From: Silicimonas sp.
GTDB taxonomy: Bacteria > Pseudomonadota > Alphaproteobacteria > Rhodobacterales > Rhodobacteraceae
DNA: 53,823 bases
Direction: 5' to 3'
NCBI GenBank assembly: GCA_022819605.1
Contig: JAJEGW010000199.1
Coordinates: 1-53,823 of the forward strand
Below, one piece after another: positions 47,396 through 53,823 of this stretch (positions are counted from its first letter, which is position 1; every line of letters begins with the position of its first letter). The notes under the pieces are model-generated. The model ran no database searches. It saw nothing but the letters and a program-made list of their open reading frames with translations, and was not told the DNA's origin. Both the position numbers and the translations under genes were made by a program.

Positions 47396-47607
47396 CGCTG
47401 CCAGGCGACACGGCCCACGCAGGGCACAGGCCTGCGCAGGCCGCCAGGGAGTGACGGGCTTTCTGCGCCCTCGCCGAGTTGCGTCGAAAACTGTGGGCGC
47501 CCAATGAACGTTCGGTTCGCCGAACAGTCTCGATCCAGGCATCCAAGGCGAGGTGCCCGCGGGCATTGGCCCCGGGCACTTCGCAGCACTCCGGCTGCAA
47601 CCCGTCG
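47396..47607. repeat. Palindrome-dense interval between convergent genes
   Basis: Several perfect symmetric elements are packed between two convergent stops: GGCCTGCGCAGGCC (47429-47442), GGGCGCCC (47495-47502), a hairpin GTTCGG-TTCG-CCGAAC (47510-47525), and a 7-bp stem GTGCCCG/CGGGCAC (47553-47579). None has a T-tract. It probably serves as a shared, bidirectional 3'-end region. Confidence 0.4.
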
Positions 47608-48066
47608 TTACTTGGACTCGACGGCTTCCGCCTCGACCGTGTCGCTGCCTGCGATTTCGATCCGGCGCGGCTTGAGTGCTTCGGGCACCTCCCGCACAAG
47701 GTCGATATGCAGCATGCCGTTCACGCTGGCTGCGCCGGCAACGCGCACGTGGTCGGCCAGCGCGAACCTGCGCTCGAAGGCGCGATTCGCGATGCCGCGA
47801 TGCAGGTAGGTGCGCGCGTCGCCCTCGTCGGACTTCTTGGCCGCAACGATCAGCGCATTCTCGCGAACCTCGACCGTCAGCTCATCGTCCGAGAATCCGG
47901 CGACGGCAATGGAGATCCTCCACGCTTCATCCCCGATCTTCTCGATGTTGTACGGCGGGTAGGACGGTGCCGACTGGCTGTCAGTCAGGAGCCGGTCCAT
48001 CATGTCGGCAATCTGGTCGAAGCCGACGGTAGCACGGTACAGGGGTGCAAAATCCAACCTACGCAT
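47608..48066 (-). CDS. Small heat-shock protein (Hsp20/IbpA family)
   Basis: A 152-residue ATP-independent holdase that binds unfolding proteins. The alpha-crystallin domain spans about 35-125 (YNIEKIGDEAWRISIAVAGFSDDELTVEVRENALIVAAKK through the AFERRFALADHV strand and the NGMLHIDLVREVPE segment). An N-terminal arm with LDFAPLYRATVGFDQIADMMDRLL and a short C-terminal tail lacking a clear I-x-I motif flank it. The ATG at 48066 is preceded by AAAGGAGG and by a structured leader resembling a ROSE thermometer. The open frame extends further upstream but contains the leader. Convergent to the hydrolase/OsmC gene. Confidence 0.94.
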   Translation of the reverse strand: MRRLDFAPLYRATVGFDQIADMMDRLLTDSQSAPSYPPYNIEKIGDEAWRISIAVAGFSDDELTVEVRENALIVAAKKSDEGDARTYLHRGIANRAFERRFALADHVRVAGAASVNGMLHIDLVREVPEALKPRRIEIAGSDTVEAEAVESK

Positions 48067-48160
48067 TTGGTCATCCTCCTTTGAGCGATAACTTGGGCCT
48101 CCCCAAGAGGCGAAGACCCTTGACTTCAAGGCACCGGAACCGAACTCGGCTTCCGGCGCG
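48067..48160 (-). promoter_or_regulatory. Candidate ROSE-type RNA thermometer in the hsp20 leader
   Basis: On the minus strand the leader can form several stacked hairpins: GCGCCGGAA/TTCCGGTGC (48159-48131, one G-U pair), CTTGGG-GAGG-CCCAAG (48107-48092), and a last element in which TCGCT (48088-48084) faces the GGAGG Shine-Dalgarno (48079-48075) four bases later. The U(U/C)GCU element opposite a Shine-Dalgarno just before the start codon is the hallmark of ROSE elements of alphaproteobacterial small heat-shock genes. The pattern is seen by eye; the fold was not computed. Confidence 0.55.
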
Positions 48161-48202
48161 AGTCAGATAGGTGCGTCCGGGTACGGCTTCAAGTGGCCGG
48201 TC

Positions 48203-49492
48203 TCAGGAATTCATCGTCCCGGGGATCGTCCTAGGGCGCGGCCCGCCCGTCGCCCAGTCAAGGAGTTCCACGGTGTGCACGACCGGCACTTCCGTACCTG
48301 ACTCGATCTGGACCATGCAGCCAATGTTGCCTGCGGCAATGAGGCCCGGGGAAACGGCTTCCAAAGTTCCTACCTTGCGGGACTTCAGTTCGTCGGAGAT
48401 CGCGGGCTGCAGCAGGTTGTACGTCCCGGCCGAACCGCAGCACAGGTGACCGTCCACCGGTTCGACAACCTCGAATCCGGCCAGCTTCAGGAGATTCTTC
48501 GGCGCGGACTTCACGCCTTGGCCATGCTGAAGCGAACAGGCCGAGTGATAGGCAACGCGGATGCCTCTTGGCGCGCATTCAGGGAAGTCCAGCTTCTCCA
48601 GGACCTCGCTGACATCCATGGCAATCGAACTGATCCGGGCAGCGTCGTGGGCGAGAGGGTCGTTGCGGAACATGTGGCCGTAGTCCTTGACGGTGGTGCC
48701 GCACCCGCTGGTATTGATCACGACGGCATCAAGTTCTTCGCCGGAAAGCCAAGTATTGATGTTCCGCGCCGCCTGCGCATGGCTTTCGCTCTCTCGACCC
48801 ATGTGGTGAACAAGCGCGCCGCAGCATCCTGCCCCCTCTGAAATCACGACATCGCAACCCAGCCGGGTCAGGAGCCGGATGGTGGCGTCGTTGATGTCCG
48901 TGTTCAACACCTGCTGTGCGCACCCCGTCATCAATGCGGCCCGCATCCGCCGCGTGCCTTGCGCAGGAAAGGTCTGCGGCCGAGAGTTCTCGCTCACCGG
49001 GGGGAGCGACCTGGGCGCCATGGCAAGCATCGCCCTGAGGCGAGGTTCCGGCACCAGGGACACGAAGGGGCGACCAAGTCTCGCGGCAAGCAAAGCCAGC
49101 CGAAAGCGGCCAGGATAGGGAATTATGCGTGAAAGGGCCCAGCGCAGCAGGCGATCGAAAAGCGGTCGCTTGTAGGTCTTCTCGATATGCGCCCGCGCGT
49201 GGTCCACGAGATGCATGTAGTGAACGCCCGACGGACAGGTCGTCATGCAGGCGAGGCAGGAAAGGCATCTGTCGATATGCGTGACAGTTCGTTCATCCGC
49301 CGGCCTGCCGCTCTCCAGCATGTCCTTTATCAGGTAGATTCGCCCGCGTGGGGAATCGAGCTCGTCGCCCAGAACCTGATAGGTCGGACAGGTCGCGGTG
49401 CAGAATCCGCAATGAACGCAGGATCGCAGGATCTCGTTTGACCGCCGGGTTGCCGGATCCTTGAGTTGCTCCTCGGAAAATTCAGTCCGCAT
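48203..49492 (-). CDS. glcF: Glycolate oxidase iron-sulfur subunit
   Basis: The 429-residue electron-transfer subunit of glycolate oxidase, which passes electrons from GlcD to the quinone pool. Two ferredoxin-type clusters are visible: Cys25/28/31/35 (CVHCGFCTATCP) and Cys76/79/82/86 (CLSCLACMTTCP). Two CCG-domain motifs follow (GAGCCGALVHHMG and GHLCCGSAGTYN). The ATG overlaps the glcE stop by one base. It is the last gene of glcDEF; no malate synthase or glcC regulator gene is in view. Confidence 0.95.
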   Translation of the reverse strand: MRTEFSEEQLKDPATRRSNEILRSCVHCGFCTATCPTYQVLGDELDSPRGRIYLIKDMLESGRPADERTVTHIDRCLSCLACMTTCPSGVHYMHLVDHARAHIEKTYKRPLFDRLLRWALSRIIPYPGRFRLALLAARLGRPFVSLVPEPRLRAMLAMAPRSLPPVSENSRPQTFPAQGTRRMRAALMTGCAQQVLNTDINDATIRLLTRLGCDVVISEGAGCCGALVHHMGRESESHAQAARNINTWLSGEELDAVVINTSGCGTTVKDYGHMFRNDPLAHDAARISSIAMDVSEVLEKLDFPECAPRGIRVAYHSACSLQHGQGVKSAPKNLLKLAGFEVVEPVDGHLCCGSAGTYNLLQPAISDELKSRKVGTLEAVSPGLIAAGNIGCMVQIESGTEVPVVHTVELLDWATGGPRPRTIPGTMNS

Positions 49493-50625
49493 CAGCCCAT
49501 CAATCCCGGATTGAGGATCCCTTCAGGATCAAACTTGCGGCGAAGACCCTCGGCGAAGGTCGCCAGGGGTTCCGGCTCCGGCTGAAAGACTCCCAACCGG
49601 TTCCTGGTCTCGGCATCGGCGCGGATGATCGTCGCGTGCCCTGACGAAATCGAGCGCCTCGCGTCACATCCCGGTTCCACTGCAGCCCAGACGAGGCCGC
49701 CGCCCCAGTCCAGTACGACACGGGCGTCGCCAAGGCTCTCGACAAGTGCCGGAGCCTCGCGAGGAGGAATCGAGAACCTCCAGACATCCTCGCCGGTTTC
49801 GCCGTGCGCCTCAACGTCGCGAATCCAGGCCCAGCCAGCCGAGGCGCTTTCGGGGCCTTCGGTGCGCCGCTCGATTCCGGCTGGCCCGAATCCGGCGAGA
49901 TGATCCCTCAGCCGTTCGGCGCGATACGCGACGGATGTCTCGAATCCCTCCAACCTGATCATCGTGACAGGGTCGCCGTCGAGGCCGACGGGCACATGTG
50001 CCGCCCCGGAAACCTCGTAGGGCGAATTCAGGGCGGCCGACATCGCGCGAACCGCGACATCCACGGCCAGCCCGGCCAGCAGCAGGACTGCAGTCGATTC
50101 CGGCCGGGGCAGGACCTTCAGGCAGACTTCGCTCAATATGCCAAGCGTGCCACGCGATCCGGCCATGAGCCTGACCAGGTCGTAGCCTGTCACGTTCTTC
50201 ATCACGCGGCCGCCGTTCTTGATGATCTTGCCGCGGCCATCCACGAACCGCACGCCCAGCAGGAAGTCACGACATGCGCCGGCTCGCACCCGGCGCGGTC
50301 CCGAAGTGTTGGCCGCGACCGTACCTCCGATCGTGGGCTCGCCCGACGTGCCAAGCAGAGTGCGGTGATCCATTGGCTCGAATGCCAGCATCTGGCCTTC
50401 GGCGGCCAGCGCCGCCTGGATCTCCGCAAGCGGCGTTCCGGCGCGCGCGACCAATGTCAGCGCGCCAGGTTCGTAGAGCGTGATGCCCGACAGGCCAGCC
50501 ACGGTCAGGTCGTCGCCGTCGACGGGATGGCCGACCGGGCGCGTGCCGCCGCCACGAACCGCAAGCGGCCGGGCAGCGCCGGACACTGTCTCGGCAAGTT
50601 CGCGTTCGTCAGCTGGAGTCAGCAC
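49492..50625 (-). CDS. glcE: Glycolate oxidase FAD-binding subunit GlcE
   Basis: A 377-residue FAD-binding-4 domain protein. It starts with LAVRGGGTRPVGHPVDGDDL, has the flavin loop EPMDHRTLLGTSGEPTIGGTVAANTSGPRRVRAGACRDFLLGVRFVDGRG, and ends EGLRRKFDPEGILNPG, a family hallmark. It acts with GlcD and GlcF as glycolate dehydrogenase. The start is a GTG without a clear Shine-Dalgarno, 61 bp after glcD. The stop overlaps the glcF ATG. Confidence 0.94.
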   Translation of the reverse strand: MLTPADERELAETVSGAARPLAVRGGGTRPVGHPVDGDDLTVAGLSGITLYEPGALTLVARAGTPLAEIQAALAAEGQMLAFEPMDHRTLLGTSGEPTIGGTVAANTSGPRRVRAGACRDFLLGVRFVDGRGKIIKNGGRVMKNVTGYDLVRLMAGSRGTLGILSEVCLKVLPRPESTAVLLLAGLAVDVAVRAMSAALNSPYEVSGAAHVPVGLDGDPVTMIRLEGFETSVAYRAERLRDHLAGFGPAGIERRTEGPESASAGWAWIRDVEAHGETGEDVWRFSIPPREAPALVESLGDARVVLDWGGGLVWAAVEPGCDARRSISSGHATIIRADAETRNRLGVFQPEPEPLATFAEGLRRKFDPEGILNPGLMG

Positions 50626-50686
50626 TGGACACCAAGGGGCGTCAACATCATGGACATCTTGCCGTCCGCGTCGAAACTGCCTGCCG

Positions 50687-52123
50687 TCATGCTGCCGCCC
50701 GCCGAGTCGCGGTTGCGCTCAAGGGGAACACCTTGGCGGGATTCAGGAGCCAGGCCGGATCAAGCACGTCCTTGACGTTCATCTGGGTTTCGAGGTCGGC
50801 CGGGTCGAACTGGACGTGCATGAGGTCGCGCTTCTCGATTCCCACGCCGTGTTCGCCCGTCAGGCACCCGCCCGCCTCAACGCAAAGCTTGAGTATTTCT
50901 GCCCCGAGCGCCTCGCAGGTCTCGAGTTCGCCGGGACTGTTGGCATTGAACAGGATCAGGGGATGCATGTTGCCGTCGCCCGCATGAAAGACGTTGCCAA
51001 CGTCGAGACCAAATTGCCGCGACAGCGCTCCGATCCGCTTCAGAACGCGCGGCAGTTCAGACACCGGAATCGTCCCATCCAGGCACATGTAGTCGTTGAG
51101 CTGCCCCATTGCTCCGAAGGCCGACTTGCGACCAAGCCAGATTCGCGCAGCATCGTCGGCGTCGCGTGCCTCGCGCAGCTCGATCGGGTCGTGCCTGCGT
51201 GCGATGTCGCCGATGATGCCGATCTGGTCGTCGATTTCCGCAGGGCTGCCTTCCACTTCAACGATGAGCAGCGCCTCGCAGTCCGGATAGCCCGCCTGCG
51301 AGAAGCTCTCGACCACTTCGATCACCTTGCGGTCCATGTATTCGATGGCGACAGGCAGCACGCCCGCCCGGATTATGTCGCTGACGCATGCGCCGGCAAC
51401 TTCCGGACTTGCAAACCCGATCAGCATCGGCATTGCGCCTTCCGGCCTGGGCAGGATGCGGAGGGTCGCTTCGGTCACCACTCCGAGCTGCCCTTCCGAC
51501 CCGCAGACAAGGCCCAGCCAGTCGTATCCGCTCGCATCCATGTGCGTGCCACCGATCTCGACCACGCTGCCATCCATCGTGACCATCGTGAGTCCGAGCA
51601 GGTTGTTCGTCGTAACCCCGTATTTCAGGCAATGCGCGCCGCCCGCGTTCATGGCAACGTTCCCGGCGATCGCGCAGGCAAGCTGGGAAGAAGGATCGGG
51701 CGCATAGAAGAACCCGTCCTCCTCGACCGCGCCGGTGACCGAAAGATTCGTGCGCCCGGCCTCGACCCGGATGCAGCGGCACTCGTAGTCAACCTCAAGT
51801 ACCCGCGTCATTCGCGAAACGCCGAGCACGACACAGTCACTTGTCGGCATTGCACCTCCGGCAAGGGATGTTCCGGAGCCGCGCGGCACGACCGGAACGC
51901 GCTCCTCGCTGCAAATGCGCAATACCTCCGCAACTTCGCCTGTCGAACCAGGCAGGACGACGCAGAGCGGCGGGCAGGCATAGGCTGCAAGCGCATCGCA
52001 TTCATACGCCCGGGTTTCGACGGGGTCGGATTTGACATGCTCGGCGGATAGCGCGTTCTTCAGGCGATCGACGATTCGGGACTTCCTGTTCAGCACATCA
52101 TGGGAGGGTGCGGGCATGTCCAT
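50687..52123 (-). CDS. glcD: Glycolate oxidase subunit GlcD
   Basis: The 478-residue catalytic flavoprotein that oxidises glycolate to glyoxylate. The FAD-binding-4 domain (about 50-220) includes VVPRGSGTSLAGGAMP and IAGNVAMNAGGAHCLKYGVTTNN. The FAD-oxidase C-terminal domain shows HAGDGNMHPLI and CLTGEHGVGIEK, with the metal and substrate His residues. The open frame runs to 52360, but the ATG at 52123 with GGAG eight bases upstream gives the normal length. It is the first gene of the minus-strand glcDEF operon, downstream of a LysE-type exporter gene on the same strand. Confidence 0.95.
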   Translation of the reverse strand: MDMPAPSHDVLNRKSRIVDRLKNALSAEHVKSDPVETRAYECDALAAYACPPLCVVLPGSTGEVAEVLRICSEERVPVVPRGSGTSLAGGAMPTSDCVVLGVSRMTRVLEVDYECRCIRVEAGRTNLSVTGAVEEDGFFYAPDPSSQLACAIAGNVAMNAGGAHCLKYGVTTNNLLGLTMVTMDGSVVEIGGTHMDASGYDWLGLVCGSEGQLGVVTEATLRILPRPEGAMPMLIGFASPEVAGACVSDIIRAGVLPVAIEYMDRKVIEVVESFSQAGYPDCEALLIVEVEGSPAEIDDQIGIIGDIARRHDPIELREARDADDAARIWLGRKSAFGAMGQLNDYMCLDGTIPVSELPRVLKRIGALSRQFGLDVGNVFHAGDGNMHPLILFNANSPGELETCEALGAEILKLCVEAGGCLTGEHGVGIEKRDLMHVQFDPADLETQMNVKDVLDPAWLLNPAKVFPLSATATRRAAA

Positions 52124-52167
52124 AAGGGGTTCTCCAAGTCCTCCGTGTTGTATGCGTGATCCCAGAC

Positions 52168-52797
52168 TCACGCAACTTGCGTGAACGGAATGGCAAGACC
52201 GACTGCGATCAACAGGATGCCCGCGAAAAGGTTCGTGCGCGCGACCGCCTGGGGCGAAGCGAGAAGACGCCGGGCCTGTCCGATGAAACCGGCAACAGCG
52301 AAGTTGCCCGCGAGCGGCACAAGCACGGAAAGAAGACAGACCAGGGCAATGTCCTGCCAAGCCAGGCGGCCGACGTCAAAGAAGCCCGGCAACACGCCCA
52401 TGTAGAAGAGAATGGCCTTTGGATTGCCGAGAATGACCGCAACTCCGGCCAGGAAACCGGCCCACATGCCTGGCCGCGTCAACCTGCTGTCGGGGGCGAT
52501 CGTGCGCTCCCGGCTCCAGATGATCAGGCCGCCCATGGCAAGGAAGGTCAGGCAAGCCACCCAGCGCAGCGCCAGAATGAAGTCGGCAAAGACGGAAACG
52601 ACCCAGGATATGCCAAGAATGGCGAGAAGCGGCCAGATGACATCGCCCACGGCAACTCCGAGCGCCAGCGGCCATGCCGAATTGAATCCTCCGGACATCG
52701 CGCGCGCGACCAACGCCACCCACACCGGGCCAGGTGTCAGGAAGAGGATGAGAAGCGCTCCGGAATAGAGCACGGCGTCCGTCAGCGTTACGGTCAT
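52168..52797 (-). CDS. LysE-family exporter (second copy)
   Basis: A 209-residue inner-membrane exporter with about six hydrophobic helices. The family start LYSGALLILFLTPGPVWVALVARAMSGGFNSAWPLALGVAVGD and the central block LGNPKAILFYMGVLPGFFDV are clear. It differs from the copy at 34558. The ATG at 52797 gives the usual N terminus; another ATG lies at 52815, and neither has a strong Shine-Dalgarno. It ends 44 bp before glcD on the same strand, so it may be cotranscribed. Substrate unknown. Confidence 0.9.
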   Translation of the reverse strand: MTVTLTDAVLYSGALLILFLTPGPVWVALVARAMSGGFNSAWPLALGVAVGDVIWPLLAILGISWVVSVFADFILALRWVACLTFLAMGGLIIWSRERTIAPDSRLTRPGMWAGFLAGVAVILGNPKAILFYMGVLPGFFDVGRLAWQDIALVCLLSVLVPLAGNFAVAGFIGQARRLLASPQAVARTNLFAGILLIAVGLAIPFTQVA

Positions 52798-53175
52798 GGT
52801 CCCGTCCGCATGCACGTCACGACGATCGAGCCTCCAGTCCCGGAATCGTGAAGGAACCGTGCCTTGTCACAATGTTCCGCAAAGAGCTCATCTCCCGATC
52901 CGGTTGTCCGGGACAGTGCGCCCCGATTCTGGACCTCGGCAAAGAGGGCCTCTTGGCGACCGAAGTCAAGATGTGCCGCCACTTCGCCAAGAAGGATCAG
53001 CGGCGGGCTGCCCTTCTCCTCGGACAGTGCGCACGCACCGGTCGGTTCCGGGGCGATCAGGAATGCCGCCAGAGATGGGCCGCACCGCCTGCATGATCCC
53101 GACAGGACGGGGCGGGAGGAACAGGATCAGCCGTGCAACAGCGTAGAGCCTGGCGATCAGGCCGTGCAGACTGCG
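52798..53175. other. Interval without a confident gene
   Basis: 378 bp between the LysE-type start and the DUF1697 stop (both genes on the minus strand). A plus-strand frame at 52848-53096 (GTG start; ATG at 52872) has several Cys residues but no recognisable motif and no Shine-Dalgarno, so it is not called. It should contain the promoter of the LysE/glc operon. Confidence 0.4.
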
Positions 53176-53694
53176 TCATTCGTCCAAAAGCGCGGCAATG
53201 GCCTCCACGGTACGCCAGTTGCGCATCGTCAGCGGAACACCAATGAGGCTTTCGAGTCTTGGCGCAAGGGTTGAGCCCGAGAGATACTTCGGCGTGTGGA
53301 GATAGACGGCGGCGGAGGTGAGAAGAACACGCTCCTCCGATCCTCTTGCCGCGTCGAGATCGGCTTGGGTGCAAACGGGAGGTTCCGCGAGAAGCCCGAC
53401 GTGGAGCGCCTTCGCGTCATCCGTTGCGTCCGAAAAAGGGTTCTCTTGGCGGATCGCAGCGAAGGCACGCGCATCGAGCAACATCACCCTGGGCCGGAAT
53501 CCTGCGCGCGCCTCGATTTCATCAGAAAGCGCAACTTCGGTGACACTTCCGCGAAACACCGCGTTGCCGGTCTGAATGTAGGTCTTGGGGTCGCCCCCGC
53601 CCGCTGCCTCGATTGCGGCCCGCAATTCGGCCATGGGCAGCTTCCCGCGTCCGCCAACATTGATTCCGCGGAGCAGAAGAACCGTAAGCGTCAT
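53176..53694 (-). CDS. DUF1697 domain protein
   Basis: A 172-residue member of the DUF1697 family, of unknown function. It has the typical LLLRGINVGGRGKLPMAELRAAIEAAG start, the YIQTGNAVF strand, and the C-terminal PLTMRNWRTVEAIAALL. The first codons (Met-Thr-Leu-Thr) coincide with GTAAGCG on the plus strand, the terminal motif of IS66-type elements, so the original N terminus may have been altered by the adjacent element. The Shine-Dalgarno is weak. Confidence 0.88.
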   Translation of the reverse strand: MTLTVLLLRGINVGGRGKLPMAELRAAIEAAGGGDPKTYIQTGNAVFRGSVTEVALSDEIEARAGFRPRVMLLDARAFAAIRQENPFSDATDDAKALHVGLLAEPPVCTQADLDAARGSEERVLLTSAAVYLHTPKYLSGSTLAPRLESLIGVPLTMRNWRTVEAIAALLDE

Positions 53695-53823
53695 TTATAT
53701 CCCATACCGGGATTCGGGTTGACGGCAGGCTTGTTCCTGGATCCGGGCTGAAGGCCGCGGTCAGCGATTCCCTGTGCCGCCGCCGAAGTTCCAGGGCAGC
53801 AGTTCGTGGATCCTCGTCATCGG
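53684..53823 (-). mobile_element. Right-edge fragment of an IS66-family insertion sequence
   Basis: The element is cut by the window edge. Evidence: the transposase C terminus (see the CDS entry) and GTAAGCG at 53684, matching the 5'-GTAA terminal inverted repeats of the IS66 family, 77 bases from the transposase stop. The exact boundary is inferred; the other end and the target duplication lie outside the window. Confidence 0.6.
53761..53823 (-). CDS. IS66-family transposase, C-terminal fragment
   Basis: Only the last 20 codons are in the window. They read PMTRIHELLPWNFGGGTGNR followed by a stop, matching the C-terminal RIxELLPWN signature of IS66 TnpC transposases. The gene enters from beyond the right edge on the minus strand. 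The fragment is short, but the motif is distinctive. Confidence 0.7.
   Translation of the reverse strand, partial: PMTRIHELLPWNFGGGTGNR

Noticed and set aside
50480..52051. Plus-strand frame of 523 codons opposite glcD
   Set aside because: Antisense shadow of glcD; no family features and rich in Arg and His.

Overview
The window looks like chromosomal DNA from an alphaproteobacterium close to the Rhodobacterales. This is inferred from the GC-rich coding style, the plant-type GshA, the pairing of UbiA with an OmpA/BON protein, the paired DsbD-like and YqgE genes, the fused alpha/beta-hydrolase/OsmC protein and the overall look of the PNPase and GyrB proteins. I could not run a similarity search, so every assignment rests on motifs I can read, protein length and gene order. 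No tRNA, rRNA or CRISPR array was seen. Coding density is high. Many of the other long reading frames are antisense shadows typical of GC-rich DNA and are left out.

Layout. 1-14.6 kb is core: pnp, gyrB, aroQ, an ion/anion permease, a three-gene minus-strand operon (ubiA, an OmpA/BON envelope protein, a small coiled-coil membrane protein), then rsmE, a small membrane protein, gshA and pyrB. 14.6-31.1 kb is accessory. It first holds a periplasmic phytochelatin-synthase-like peptidase, a sensor kinase with a His/Asp/Glu-rich periplasmic loop, an OmpR-type regulator, an exported EF-hand protein and a two-domain lipoprotein. Next comes a catabolic operon (LysR regulator, YcsI/DUF1445 protein, DctPQM TRAP transporter, fused 5-oxoprolinase), then a Tat-type FAD amine oxidase. 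31.1-40.8 kb returns to housekeeping: a dihydroorotase-like protein, plsY, a uracil-DNA glycosylase, a phosphoesterase, a LysE exporter, a MoaB-type protein and an RND efflux pair. 40.9-53.8 kb carries a DsbD-like protein, YqgE, trhO, pncA, icd, an SMR transporter, the hydrolase/OsmC fusion, a small heat-shock protein with a ROSE-like leader, glcDEF, a second LysE exporter, a DUF1697 protein and the tail of an IS66-family transposase at the right edge.

How the genes work together. The best-supported accessory system is 5-oxoproline (pyroglutamate)/D-glutamate uptake and conversion to glutamate: TRAP import, a YcsI-type D-glutamate cyclase relative and an ATP-dependent 5-oxoprolinase under a LysR regulator. 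The second is a possible metal-responsive envelope module: a periplasmic peptidase with the phytochelatin synthase Cys-His-Asp triad beside a two-component system and a calcium-binding EF-hand protein. With gshA, several genes touch gamma-glutamyl metabolism, though this may be coincidence. The accessory block seems to separate pyrB from its usual partner pyrC, and that PyrC has lost its metal-binding His-x-His, so it is probably a non-catalytic ATCase partner. The hsp20 leader is a candidate RNA thermometer.
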